This document shows, in pieces, positions 42,508 to 54,273 of a DNA stretch of 64,000 nucleotides. The DNA is from Agriotes lineatus. Taxonomy: Eukaryota; Arthropoda; Insecta; Coleoptera; Elateridae. Below the pieces are notes generated by a model. It searched no databases and was not told where the DNA came from. It saw only the letters and a list, made by a program, of their open reading frames with translations. The DNA lies in the NCBI GenBank assembly GCA_940337035.1, contig CALNHX010005283.1, positions 45,895 through 109,894 on the forward strand, in the 5' to 3' direction. The position numbers and the translations under genes were made by a program. How positions within the stretch are numbered: the first letter of the stretch is position 1; the number at the start of each line of letters is the position of its first letter.

Positions 42508-43364
42508 TGGCTGACAATAAATTTAGGCCGGCCTGTCATTCGCTTGGCACTGTTTTTGCTGGTGGCACTGTAAGTCTATGTCAAATTCAAGGTTAGCAGT
42601 TAGGTTTTGCGTACCCCATTTGTTTACTGCGTGCCTACCGGGGTTTCCTGAGGACCTCATAGATTTAGCTTTGAACTTCGCCGTCAATTTGTCATTTGCT
42701 TTGCAAATCAAGCATGTGTAGTGCACCTAACAATTTTCCCATCCTCGGAGCATAGAGTAATCTACATCTTTTTAAACTGTTCTAAGGTTTAGAATAATGT
42801 ATGTGTATATTTTCTTAAATTGTATATTTTAATTTACTCGCCAGTAGATGTATGTGTTCTGGGATGCAATATAAATTTTGGCCTAGATTTATTACTCTAC
42901 GTTAACCTATGTTAGCAAATAATCACCTGTACTTTGTACGATATGATACCGAATTTGTGATTATTATACTCTGATCCTAGCATTATAGTGTTGTTATTGT
43001 TACTGCTAGCTGTGCTTGTTTTGAGCTTTTCTTTCAGAATATTTATGCTACTGGAGTTTACGAATTCTCTGTGATACCTGGATACACTTGTCATTAATTA
43101 AAATATTCGTTGGCGCTCATTTTGGCTTTCTTTTATTTAACTGTTAGTACTTGAAGAACGGCATGCCGTCTCCCTGAATTAGCCGGCCGGAAATTGTATC
43201 CACGTAATCATTGATGTTATAATTTGACAAATTTAGCCGACGAATCACTTGAAGCTAACAGTGTTTCATTTATTTTAATTGGAGGTTGGAGATTTTCTTT
43301 TAGAAAATTCTTAGTTCTTCTCTTTCATTTAGATATATAATTTCTGCCCCATATACAGGGAGCG

Positions 43365-44575
43365 TCATAATTATGTATAAAATTTTTTATAAAAGCTTCT
43401 TTAAGCCAAAACAAAACAATTAACTTAATACACCTTAGTACCAAAATGCTCCCTTAAAAACATACAGGGTGCTAATGATTTTTTAAAAATTTCTATTTGT
43501 GACTATAACTTGGAATAGTTATTTAACAAACAAGTATGTTAATGAGAGCGATTAATAATGGAGACATTTTAATGTGCGAGCGCCAGCAAACGCGTTAATT
43601 GTAGAGATTATTAATTGCCGATTATCATACGAGTTAGTTACAATATTTTTCGATTGATCGTATATTATTAATTTGAAGAAAATCGAATTTTATTCCATGA
43701 AAGGAATTTGACACTTAAAAGTTTTAACATTAATGGTACCGGGTGACCATAAATGGTTGTGATTTTTTTGTAGGTTGGCACTGTCTATGTCAAATTCGAG
43801 GTTAGCAGGTTAGGTTTTGTGTCAGTTTTGTCAAATTTGAGGTTAGCAGGTTAGGTTTTGCGTCAGTTTTGACACAAACTGACGCAAAACGTAACCTGCT
43901 AACCTCGAATTTGACATAGACTTACAGTTCCACCAACATAAACAGATTTTTAAAACTCGTTCATTAATAAAAAAATCATTCATTAATAAGAGTCATTAAT
44001 ACACGATTCTCTATACATCAATGAAGCCCATAAATAAATGATCAACGGAAAAGTAATTATCCGATTAATTTAAAAATACATTATAATAAACACAGAATTA
44101 ACAAATCAATGATTAAAAAATAGAAAACTATAGCAAATGTTCAAAATGCTCTACTCCAGCTGCAATACAAGCATGGCATCATCACACTAGCAATTCATAC
44201 ACTTGCTGAATATTATAGTTTTCACGAATTTCATTGACAACAACCAGCTGTTTTCAAAAATCCCATAAAAAGAAATTCAGCGGGTAGTGGCTATCTCACA
44301 GGACCAAACCGGCCAATCTATCTACCATTGGAATAGTCATTTATCCATTCTGTCATTGTGAGGAGGTGCACCGTCTTGTTGGAAGAACATCTGTTGTCAA
44401 TGTTTAACGGGATGTCTTCGAGTACTTTCCAAATATAGAAATAAAAAAATGTTCAGTAACACCCTATATCTGTTTAAGGGAGCATTTTGGTACTAAGGTG
44501 TATTAGGTTAATTGCTTTGTTTTGACGTAGAGAAACTTTGGTTACATTTTTTATACCTTGTATAATTGTTGGTCT
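43365..44575. mobile_element. Tc1/mariner-type element with about 125-bp inverted ends
   Basis: The sequence around ACACCTTAGTACCAAAATGC at 43428 is inverted at 44485-44505, with neighbouring bases also matching. A transposase relic lies inside on the minus strand. A core-palindrome MITE (43779-43935) and the right arm of the long inverted repeat are interleaved with it, so the order of insertion is unclear. Confidence 0.55.
44150..44455 (-). pseudogene. DUF4817-type mariner-like transposase relic
   Basis: The minus strand reads VLEDIPLNI, then FFQQDGAPPHNDRM (second catalytic Asp block) and, in another frame, GRFGPV and a phenylalanine-rich FLFMGFLKT piece corresponding to the FFLWG block. 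Frameshifted. Confidence 0.7.
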
Positions 44576-44622
44576 GACTTACATACTTCTTGCAATTCCA
44601 TGATGATTACGCACTGATTTTT

Positions 44623-45298
44623 ATTTCCTTTTACTACTATAAAGGAAGTATTGGATTCACCCCAAAAATTCGAAATTGAGTTTTCAACAGATCGTCACGT
44701 TTTAGAGTCCCCTGATCCCAAAAAACATATTTTTTTTTCATTGGTCTGTCTGTCTGTGTGTCTGTCTGTCTGTGTGTCTGTGAACAGAATATCTCAAAAA
44801 CGAAAAGAGGTATGGCATTGAAACTTCATATATAAGTTGTGTGTACTATGTAGATGAGACAGCAAGCTTTTGAAGAAAATCGCATAACCGGAAGTAGGTG
44901 TTTACTCTTGTGATTTTTCAGTTTTTTTCGATTTTTTCAAAAACGGCACTAATGATTTTTTTTAAACTTGACATTTTTCTTACATTTTTAATGTGTATTG
45001 ATGTGAGATAGGTGATTTTCCAGTTGAATACTTCTAAAGTGGGTTTCTTTTGTTTTTTTTTCTATTTTTTTTATTAACTCCTATTTTAAATAAAACACCC
45101 GGTATATTATTACATTTTTGAATTCACCTTAAAATTCTAGAGAAAATTTGTCTCTTCAACTAACACTCGATTTTGTACCGTTTTTGTAGAATTTGTAATT
45201 TTTGAAAATTTTTAACAAATGGTTAAAAATTAAAAATGAAATTTTTGACTAATTATAAGATCACTGTAAAAGGAAGTTGTGTGAGTGTATCACAGCAG
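44623..45298. mobile_element. Copy 2 of the 655-bp element, reverse orientation, with ATTTTT target duplication
   Basis: Reverse complement of 7555-8209 along its length, 676 bp here. ATTTTT at 44617-44622 and 45299-45304 is the inverse of the AAAAAT duplicated around copy 1. It ends about 90 bp before COG1 exon 10. Confidence 0.8.
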
Positions 45299-45389
45299 AT
45301 TTTTATTTTTGTTGCTGTCTGTATATGTTTTACTTCCATCTGTATATTTAGTTCCTGAAAAGTTACGATTTTTATTTTGTAAATTTCAG

Positions 45390-46820
45390 TTTGACATCAT
45401 ACTTAGAAGAGCTGCTCCAATCAGAAAATGACAAACAGGCCTATATTATAAAATCATTGGTGTGTGCTAGATTTTTGCAAGCCTTGAGCGAACTCTGTCA
45501 CAGTTTCAAGAAATGCTGCTCGTGCGATGACCGTGGCAGCGAATGGGAAAAAGTTTGCAATAATTTTAACCAATGCAGCCTCAGTTTCTGGCAAACATGG
45601 GTGGATAGTTGTACTAGTCAAATTAAAATAATTGCAAATGAAGTGGGCAACATCAACATGCTAGACATGCTTCATATATTGCCTGTAAGCATCATACTGC
45701 CACACACTCGTCATAAAATTAAATCAATCTAATATTAAAAAATTTTAGAAATGGGACAACTTTGAAATCCAAGAACAAACCGACGAGAAAATCTTCAAGT
45801 CACAGATTAAAGTGCCATCTCAGCCGAGCCTGTGCCTGCAGAAAATTCTCGCCGAAATAAGCAACCAAATGAGTGCAGTTATTCCACATACCGTGCCCAA
45901 ACAAATACATCAGCGATATATCGAGATGAATATGCAAATGATTCTAGAGCAGTATCAAAACCTGGCAAACGTCGACCTAAACCAGACTCAGGCACTTCAG
46001 TTTCTGTTCGACGTAAAATTCATTACGACACTGTCTATTCCAAGGGAGAATTTGCAACTAGTATCGAAGAGTCAAGATATTTGTGATAAATTCCGGGCAA
46101 AAGTCGATCCCTTCGATTTGGATGTGTTTTATTCGTATCTACAAAGCAATGTGAAGATGTGTGTGTTACAGTCTCAGGTATAATTTTTGGTTTTATTGCG
46201 GTTGCTTTGTAAATGTAAAGTTTGTAAATAGGTGATTTTGGGATGCCTCTTGCCCAGTGCCGGGCAGTTAGCTAGTCTTGGAATGTTAGAGAAAAGCAAA
46301 GATCATGAAAAGGAGCCATCGGTCCTTGCTGTGAGCATTCCTACAACAACTTCGTGGTTTCCTCTTCTTCCAGTTACTGCGCCTGTTCAAAAAATTCCTC
46401 AGTCAGTTTCGGCTCCACATGGTGATTTCAAGGTAGGTGTGAATGTATAGTTAATAGTGTTATTGTAGACATTTTCAATAAATATGTATCAGTAATTTTA
46501 TTCAAGTAGATAATTAATTGTCAATATATTTTTAGTTCAGCCCATTCATCAACTTTGATATATAGGTAAAATATACTTGAGTGTGTTTAATCTTTCTAAA
46601 ATTGTGTTTTTAATTAATCCTAACGCCTATTAATTGCATGTTGTTTTAGTTGTTTACATACTGTGTTCTAATCGATTAATATGTAAAATTAACTTTTTTT
46701 TTGCAGAGTAACAGCTTGAAATCATCTGAATCCACTAAGAAGTCTTCTAATTCTGTAAGCTCTGTGCGATCAGGCGCAGCAGCATTTTTTGGTGCAATGA
46801 CAAACGACTGGTTTTCATAG
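45390..46820 (+). CDS. COG1: Conserved oligomeric Golgi complex subunit 1, exons 10-13
   Basis: Exons 45390-45684, 45749-46177, 46232-46432 and 46707-46820 (TAG at 46818-46820) continue the phase left by exon 9. Blocks: DKQAYIIKSLVCARFLQALS, then SFWQTWVDSCTSQIKII, LCLQKILAEISNQMSAVIPH and YIEMNMQMILEQYQNLANV. The Ser-rich tail ends GAMTNDWFS. With exons 1-9 this gives 882 codons and no internal stop, so the gene looks functional despite the 17-kb intron. Two AATAAA signals at 46870 and 46913 follow the stop. Confidence 0.9.
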
Positions 46821-46869
46821 TAATTAATTTATGGGCATAGCAATTCTACATTAAAAGGACATTACATAA

Positions 46870-46918
46870 AATAAAGTGCTACATATACAACAATGTGTAA
46901 AATAAATATGTAAATAAA
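46870..46918 (+). terminator. COG1 polyadenylation signals
   Basis: AATAAA at 46870-46875 and 46913-46918, 50-100 bp after the stop codon. Confidence 0.55.
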
Positions 46919-47011
46919 ATGTTATAGTCTCTACAAAAAAATATATTTTCTTTTAATCAAATGTCAGACATGTTTTGTACTGTTTCATCATCTGTAGGAA
47001 AGTGTCAATAT

Positions 47012-47245
47012 TAGGGATCGACCGATACGGCTTTTTTGGGCGATGACGATATCGATATAATTGACGCCGTTGCTTGCTGGATTCGTGCCGGGTAATCCCC
47101 TAAATACGAACTCATGCTTAGGTTTGTTTATGCACACAATCATTGTTACTCGTGACGTATTAATTAGTATTGTTAACAATTTCTGATGATGCAAGACCTT
47201 GAAATGGCATCGTCGATACCGATTATTGGTATCAGTCGATCCCTC
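47012..47245. mobile_element. hAT-like MITE with 8-bp target duplication
   Basis: TAGGGATCGACCGATAC at 47012 is imperfectly inverted at the right end (GTATCAGTCGATCCCT). The flanks GTCAATAT (47004-47011) and GTCAACAT (47246-47253) differ at one base. Inner GATATCGAT and GACGATGCC words are also inverted. Confidence 0.7.
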
Positions 47246-47267
47246 GTCAACATGCAACAAACTATAA

Positions 47268-47415
47268 TTTAATAGTATATAACGCAACAAATTTAGAAAA
47301 GTGATGTTTTACTGAACAAGTATGGCTGGTTTGAGTACGAACATTAGGGAGAGTAGTTAAACGGCCATATGAGTTCAGTAAAACCACTTTTCTAATGCGT
47401 TCCATATACTATTTT
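47268..47415. repeat. Modular hairpin E
   Basis: AACGCA/TGCGTT, TAGAAAAGTG/CACTTTTCTA, GTTTTACTGAAC/GTTCAGTAAAAC and TATGGC/GCCATA stems. The borders are TAGTATATAACG and CCATATACTATTTT. Confidence 0.7.
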
Positions 47416-47469
47416 ATCGTATTTCGTAAGAAATATGAAATGTTACATTTTTCTATAAAAGTGACTGAC

Positions 47470-47575
47470 TGTTTATGCTGATGTTAGCAGGTTAGGTTTT
47501 GCATCAATCTGTGTCAAAAATGATGCAAAATTTAACCCACTAATTTCGAATATGACATAGACTGACAGTGGCGCC
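47470..47575. mobile_element. Degenerate copy of the common MITE core
   Basis: GTTAGCAGGTTAGGTTTTGC and its partner up to GACATAGACTGACAGTGGCG. Confidence 0.6.
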
Positions 47576-50045
47576 AACAAATAATACACTTGAGTATTAC
47601 GAAACGAAAATGAATCGCTGTTGCTATGCTGTAATGGTTGTTATGGTGCAAAATACCACTTTACTCAACGATTTTGAATATAGAAATGTCGTACATTACC
47701 TTATGAAATGCGATAAAATAATTAAATGTCAACCAGTCAACATGAAACAGAACCTCACTGCAAAAATGATAACCGCATATGTACCAAGACAATTAAATCT
47801 AGTGCTGATGCTTGTTACGGGCTATCACGACAATTACGACAACGCGCCAGCTCATAACGGAAAAGCTAGATGACTAGCGCGTGCGATATCTCACAAAATC
47901 AGGAATGTAGCTCACATAGGACCGCTGCCCAGCCCATAACAAGAGTGCCGGATAGGCTGCAGTGAAGCGAGGGGTGGTCCAACACGAGATAACACAAGAG
48001 CAACGGCCTAATGAACGGTAAACAGATCTAAATTAATTGAGCACCACCACAATTCCATCACGATAAACGAGAATGCACAGGTAAACTCACTGAGGAACTG
48101 GGAAGCAAGTGAATCTACCTTTTAACTTTACACTTGGCAGAAACCTGAAAGCCAAACAGGGTAGAGTATGGGTGCAACCTTGGGACTCCTTGGAACCGGC
48201 AGCTGGAGTGTTCAAACCTACCTTGATGCTTACAAATTCATCCAGGATCCGCTTTACACCAATCTTACACCAACTGCCAATCGGGCGACGACACTACAGA
48301 TTGTTTACACTGAAACTCAACATGCAACATAAAGAAAATACAGCGGAAGCGTTTGACAAATGAGTCTATTGTTCTTCAAACACATAGGGTACACAAATAA
48401 GGAACACAAACATTAGTTGGTACGCAAAGTGTAACGAGAATGGGGGTGTTAAAAGAACCGTTAGTTAATGCACAAAGATAATTAATCTGCAAAAGTGGTG
48501 TGCTGGCATAAGGCTCTGTACATTGCAAATGTATTCACACTGCTTAATGCAAAAAGGGGTGCTATAACAAATGTCAGTTATCGCACGCTCATGATTAGCG
48601 CGGGAAGCTTACGACTAGTACAATACCTTTCACATAACTTCACCTGTGGTTGCCGAAGCGGCGTCCAGCCTGTGGTTTGTATCCCAAAGTCTGCGTAATG
48701 AAGCGGAGAGCCCCATGAAGCTCGAAACGGGGGCGATGATTGTGCGGTCCCTCATGAATCCCAACCAGAAGTTGATGATGCGATCAGATTATTCAACCAG
48801 GGGTAAACCCTCTCAATTTAATCCCATATCCAAGTAAGTGGTTGATGGCACGAACGGCCCATCCGACAAAACAGACTCGCTTCAAACTTTCGAACACAAC
48901 TACATAACGGAACTCACTTTGTAAAGCTTTAATCAATCGGAAAAACCGCCGCCCCCACGACACGAAACCGCAGAGGCGGCGAGAAGCCACACTCCAAGAA
49001 CTGCTTGCAGTTACCACCACGGTCTGTGACCAACTGCCAACTGACGCGACACCGCAGCCGAGAAAAGACGGGAAGGGGCTGTTTCAATTGTGCACCAGGC
49101 AGACGAAAAACGAGATAAACCATTCATTCTCTCTCTCGCACTCATAGTCTTGCATTTTAAATTCATGCCAGAAAACACGCCAGAATGCAAGTTCCCGACT
49201 GCTGCGAGGCGATAAAATGCACACGTGTGCGACGCGACAGACTGGAGCAAAAACACAGCTGCGTAATTGCATGAAGCCAAAACCTGCATAAAATTCGAGA
49301 TGCTTAACAAGCGGAATAATATGAAAAAACTATATACAAAGGGGTCGTAATCTAGAAAAATAGGCTAATAAACTGTACGTTCGTACACTTTAAAATGTCC
49401 TGACATGCTTGTAATAATTTTTACTATATTGTTACGCCATTTCTATTGAACCAACCAGAAAACGTTTGCGGTCATTCTCTTGATTTCAAGTTTTAGTCGT
49501 TTTGGAAATGGGCGAGACACTAGATCTTAGAATATAGAATAATTTCTTGTGTCTGGGTTACCATTACTGGAATCTAGTTATAAGTTTAGTTTAAATTATA
49601 ATGCCGTTTATTGAACCAACCAAAGAAAATATAAGCAACATAATTTACATAGTAACTGAGGTAAAAGTAAAACAAGGTTCAAAGGGGCGAAGTTCAGACA
49701 TGCTAAATTAATAGCAGTCTGTTCTACCACTTAACCCCATACAAAATGTGAAAATAAAAATAAAATTAGATTAAAATTTAAAAAAATAAAAAAAAAAAAG
49801 AAAGAAAATAAAAAAGAAGCAAGGACAATCGTTCAGTGGTTTAGTTTAGTTGAGAGCTGCTGAAAAAATCAAATAATACTCGAGCAAAAAATCACTATTG
49901 TCTACCCATTAAGAAGCGACACACAACACTACATTAATAATCAGGTACCTACGTATTGGTTAAAAACATCGACATATAGAAATGGACCGCTAATGGACGC
50001 AAATCTTTGCGTTAGAAAGAGAAAGAGAACACTTTAAGAACTATC
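47576..50045. other. No recognisable gene
   Basis: Partly GC-rich (47900-49300). The frames (for example 48109-48363 +, 49011-49310 -) have no motif. The A-rich tract at 49740-49820 may be the tail of a retroelement. Confidence 0.4.
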
Positions 50046-50127
50046 TTTTCTTTTCCTGCCGGCCTCCTATTGGCCGACAGAAAATGTTCCTTTTCCTGCC
50101 GGCCTTCTATTGGCCTACAGAAAATGA
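50046..50127. repeat. Tandem pair, about 42 bp
   Basis: CTTTTCCTGCCGGCC, then CTATTGGCC and ACAGAAAATG occur twice. Each copy includes a CCAAT-box-like TATTGG. Confidence 0.7.
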
Positions 50128-50234
50128 TGTCACAGGACAGGGCGGTCGCGCCGTACGCTACTGAGCGCCAACAAGGACAGAGCGTTCTCTTTCTATCCCG
50201 TTTGGCTCGCGCAGCTCTGACTAGCGGTCCATTT

Positions 50235-51226
50235 ATACAGGGTGAGGCACCTAAAGTGTTACAGAGCAATAGCACTCAAACTATTGATCACATCCAAAAA
50301 TGCTTCAGACAAAAGTTTCAGTGTTCGAGAAGGCCGTCATACTGGATCACTCTATTTTTTTATCGGTGGAGGCGCTGAAGCTACGTCAAGGTCAACTCCA
50401 CTTTTTTAAATGGAACCATGTATTTTTCTTTCGATGACATTATTACCGATTTGAAGACGAATTCAGCGACCAGCAACACAAGGTCATTCTAGTTACGCAA
50501 AGTATGAAAATAGTCGAAAAATAGAAAAATGCAACAGTGCAACAAACACGAGTCAACACGACGGTGCACCACCCCATTATGCTATGTGTTTAAGACAAGT
50601 GCTAAATGAGATTTTTGGCGAAAAGTGGATAGGACGAGGCGGTCCTGTAGCTTGGCCACCTCGTTCGCCAGATCTAACATCACCAGATTACTTTTTATGG
50701 GGTTTTGTCAAAGATCGCCTAATGGCGGTAGCACCTATCACGCCTGACGACATGAAAGACAGAATACGCCGAGCATGTACCGAAATTACACCACAAATGT
50801 TGGCTGAAGTTAAACGGTCTTTTCATTAGCGAATTAACAAGTGCTTACAAGTCGAGGGTCATCACTTCGAGCATCTTCTGTATGTAGACCCAAACCAAGG
50901 TTAGTGGATCCTTTGAAAGTGATTATTCCAATATTTTTCGACTATCTTTATCTTTAAACTTTGCGTGACTAGAATGACCTTGTGTTGCAGGTCTCTGAAT
51001 TCCTCTTAAAATCGGTAATAATGTCATCGAAAAAAAAATACATAGTTCCATTTAAAAAAGTGGAGTTGACCTTGACGTAGCTTCAGCGCCTCCACCGATA
51101 AAAAAATAGAGTAGTCCAGTATGACGGCCTTCTCGAACACTGAAACTTTTGTCTGAAACATTTTTGGATATGATCAATAGTTTGAGTGCTATCGCTCTGT
51201 AACACTTTATGTGCCTCACCCCGTAT
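50235..51226. mobile_element. Tc1/mariner-type element with about 285-bp inverted repeats
   Basis: ATACAGGGTGAGGCAC at 50235 is inverted at the right end (GTGCCTCACCCCGTAT), and matching extends inward about 285 bp on each side with few changes. TA flanks. The unique middle is a truncated transposase gene. Long inverted repeats and a partial transposase suggest a non-autonomous derivative. Confidence 0.85.
50540..50829 (+). pseudogene. Mariner-like (DUF4817 family) transposase, C-terminal half
   Basis: QHDGAPPHYAMCLRQVLNE (second Asp), then FGEKWIGRGGPVAWPPRSPD, LTSPDYFLWGFVKDRLMA (third catalytic Asp in the SPDxTSPD region) and MKDRIRRACTEITPQMLAEV, ending KRSFH. Open from the ATG at 50584 to the stop. 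The N-terminal helix-turn-helix and first Asp are missing. Confidence 0.85.
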
Positions 51227-51631
51227 ATGTCGATGGTTAAAAAATGCAAAAGTTACATCTTAACCACATTTTCAAATTAAACACCAATCTCAATTAAATT
51301 GAAAACGGAAAACATAAACGGGAAACAGAAATACACACATTACAAGAACGCTTTAGCAGAAGGGTATTGCAGTGGTTAATAATGTCGATGTCCTTTCAAC
51401 GTTACTTATTGCATTTATTAACCAGTACGTATAGGCTGACCAGAAATTTTTTATAGAAAAAGAGGATGCTTGACAAGTTGGTTGAAACCAAAATTTTAAA
51501 TAACAAACGAAGAGAGCAATAACGCGCCACCAGCAGAATTTTATTCTAACGTGGACATAGCCATTCAAAAAATTAAAGTTCATTTGGTTAAGATTGCCAA
51601 AGAAAAAACATATTTCTATATATACTATAAC

Positions 51632-53574
51632 TACAGACAGATCAATAAAAAACCAATTAGGGCAGACTGTGATATGTGTTAGACGTTTGGCAGTACTGAA
51701 GTGTATTGTCAGTCTATGTCAAATTCGAGATTAGTAGGTTAGGTTTTGTTTGTTCTTTGCATATATGGATATATGTATTACTTACTATATTGCTAGCATG
51801 GCCTCGGAACGGCCGAAAACATTACGGCGTCGACATAGTCTCGCTTTGAGTATAACGCGTTGAAACAATAAAGAAGCCGACCTGCGATTACTTAATAAAA
51901 TTGATCGATGGTAGTAAAAATCGTAGATCAACCCCCCTACAGTTTATACACCACGGCAGCTCTGAAAACTCTTTACTTACCGCGATGGCCCTAGCTAATT
52001 CAAATTTCGGCGGCCTTGGGTCGTAGGTTCAAATCATCAGCTGTGTACCCTGGTGTGTCTTCAAAAACGGAAAAGGAAATGGGCGCCAGAAATCAAAAGA
52101 TTTCAAATAATAAGAGGAAATAAACTGCAGGTGACTAGCGTTTAATTAATAAATAATTAAAAAAATCTTGAAGTGTCAGTAGTAAATTATCAGAATAATT
52201 AAAGTGCAAATAATGTTATAACAAAATTGTGTACGTAAACTGAAGGTTGCGACACGCATAAAATCAAAAAACCCCTTTCGGGTTATTTTAATAACTTTAC
52301 CAACAAATCATTCGTGAGATAAGCTTATCACAGTCATTTAATAAATACTTCTGTTTAGGCTATTGAAAATAAAAAAGCGTGACTGTACCTTTTACAGAGG
52401 GTCAATACACATCAAAATTACAGCTTTAAATACTGAGCATAATTAACTATAAGCATAAAAATTCAAATTTAAAAAGCAAGAGCATGTATGAAATTGAACA
52501 TTACATGTTAATAATTGCGGAACGTGTGAATTTAAATTCAAAATAATTACGGGTTTAAAATGTATAAATGTAAAATCCAGGTATTGAAGATAAGTTGATA
52601 TTTAATCCCGGAGTAGCACTAACTAATCTCGAAACATTAGCTGGACGGGAACGGCTACTACCATCGTTGAAATCGCCGTGGATGCGCCGAAAATTGCTGC
52701 GGAAGCATCCTCAAAAGGCAGCAAATACGCCGAACCCAGCAGGTGTCAAAAATGCGATAAGGCTAGCGCCTTGGCCTCCGAGATAAACTCGTGTTGAAAC
52801 TGGTAATTAGGAGCTAAGAAAAAATGTAATTACTATGCGAATAACAAAACCGAAAAACGCCCTCGTACCTGATCATAATCAGCCCTTAGGAACACAAAGC
52901 TCATAGCGCACGTAATTTGACTTAATTAAAATCAAACCTCAGCCACGCCAAACACGGCAGGCCGAGGCGAGAACAGCAAGTGCTCGGACGAAAAATTCGT
53001 TTTCAAAAGAAGGCTTGCATTGCAACTGCCTGTGATAAGAGATAGCACACGTCAGAAAGGGCATCGCGCAAACGAAAGGAACTCGATACAAGTACAAAAT
53101 AAGCTGCTTTGGAAAATTGGAGAATTTGAAATGCAAAGGATTTATAATTCAAATAAAAATATACAGGTTAGGCCTGAAATAATTGGATAACTGGCGAAAC
53201 AATTAGGCGAAGCCAAAAAATTGTTTCAGCGTCTCATGCGCATGCCTGAGAGTTCGAACTCCGCCTTTAGAAGCGAATTTTAAACTTGACTGGGAGGTTC
53301 ACTTCCTCCACCGCATGGACGACGCCGACGCGCTTGCGCACAGCTCACCATATACATTGAAGAGTTGGTTGTCTGTCTCACTTCCTTGGTGACCCCCCAA
53401 CTCATAGCCGCTAGCAATATAGTTCTTTAAATATATGGTTGTTTGACACAGACTGACGTAAAACTTAACCTGCAAATATCGAATTTGGCATAGACTGACA
53501 ATACACTTCAGTACTGCCAAACGTATAACATATCACAGCCTGCTTTAATTGGTTTTTTTATTGATCTGTCTGTA
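51632..53574. mobile_element. Common-core MITE split by a 1.6-kb insertion
   Basis: TACAGACAGATCAATAAAAA at 51632 is inverted at 53546-53574, with the core palindrome halves at 51705-51745 and 53435-53500. Between them lies the insertion 51785-53422. Confidence 0.75.
51785..53422. mobile_element. 1.6-kb insertion with 13-bp terminal inverted repe­ats
   Basis: CTATATTGCTAGC at 51785 and GCTAGCAATATAG at 53410-53422. Outside, TTCTTTGCATATATGG and TTCTTTAAATATATGG look like a direct duplication of 16 bp with two changes. Inside are two B-box-like words (GGTTCAAATC near 52027; GAGTTCGAACTC near 53251) and only short frames. No transposase is seen. Confidence 0.55.
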
Positions 53575-54104
53575 TATTTCTGTGGCAATAACAACTGAAA
53601 CGCCTTAAATTTTGGAAATCGATAAATAAAAATAAATCTGAATATCCGTTATATTACAAAAGTTAACAGTTATTTACAAAAAATTTAAATCCATCTTAAA
53701 ATGATTACTATATTTTAATTAAAAACTAACTCCACTTTTAGGATATACTTTTTTATATTCACTTTTCTGTAAATTCCTCTTTCATGAAAATCAAAATCAA
53801 ATTAACAACATTAATATATCAAACTTACGTAAATTTAGCTAAAATTCTAATTAAAACTCAATTAAATTTTATTAAGTCAGATATTTTCAAAGTTCCTTGC
53901 CTTCAAATACCCTAAATTCGTAATAGGTTTTAGATGTTATAATCTATACTGTAGCTTACCTTATTCACTTTCCTCAAATACATATTTATACAGTGATCTT
54001 AAATTGAACTGAAAGATGGTAGACCTGAGAAATAACTACCTACTAAATAATAATTATAAATTGCAGCTCGACGCGTTCTAGAAAGCTAATATACAAATAA
54101 TCAT
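53575..54104. other. No gene recognised
   Basis: AT-rich sequence without frames or repeats I can name. Confidence 0.4.
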
Positions 54105-54240
54105 ATTATACAATTAGACGATCGAAAATAATCGATTTCGAGACGTATTGCCTGAAATACGACGAGACACGTATCGTTGAGTGGTGTTTCATAAGGCAAT
54201 ACGTCGAGTCAAAGAATTTTCGATTGTCAAGTTGTATACA
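54105..54240. repeat. Modular hairpin F
   Basis: ATACAA/TTGTAT, ATCGAAAAT/ATTTTCGAT and ACGTATTGCCT/AGGCAATACGT stems. CGAG flanks the third stem on both sides (TTTCGAG left, CGAGTC right). The borders are less conserved than in A-E. Confidence 0.6.
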
Positions 54241-54273
54241 GGTGGACCATTCACATGAGGGGTATTAGTATAC

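Larger units (their letters stand above)
40721..43779. mobile_element. Long inverted repeat, about 675-bp arms
   Basis: Left arm 40721-41396 and right arm 42975-43779 are reverse complements with few changes, apart from an insertion near 43385-43530 in the right arm. Both contain GTGGATACAATTKCCGGCCG and a KFVNSSSINILKEKLKTSTA reading. The loop holds two smaller palindromic elements and AT-rich filler. The arms carry no recognised transposase. Confidence 0.8.

Noticed and set aside
42912..43094. 60-codon minus frame (SSINILKEKLKTSTASSNNN) as a gene
   Set aside because: The same reading occurs in the opposite arm at about 41290-41390; it is part of a repeated element arm with no family match.
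47568..47873. 101-codon + frame ending near NYDNAPAHNGKAR, resembling the mariner HDNAPAH block
   Set aside because: Only a few residues match, and the upstream frame has no transposase blocks.
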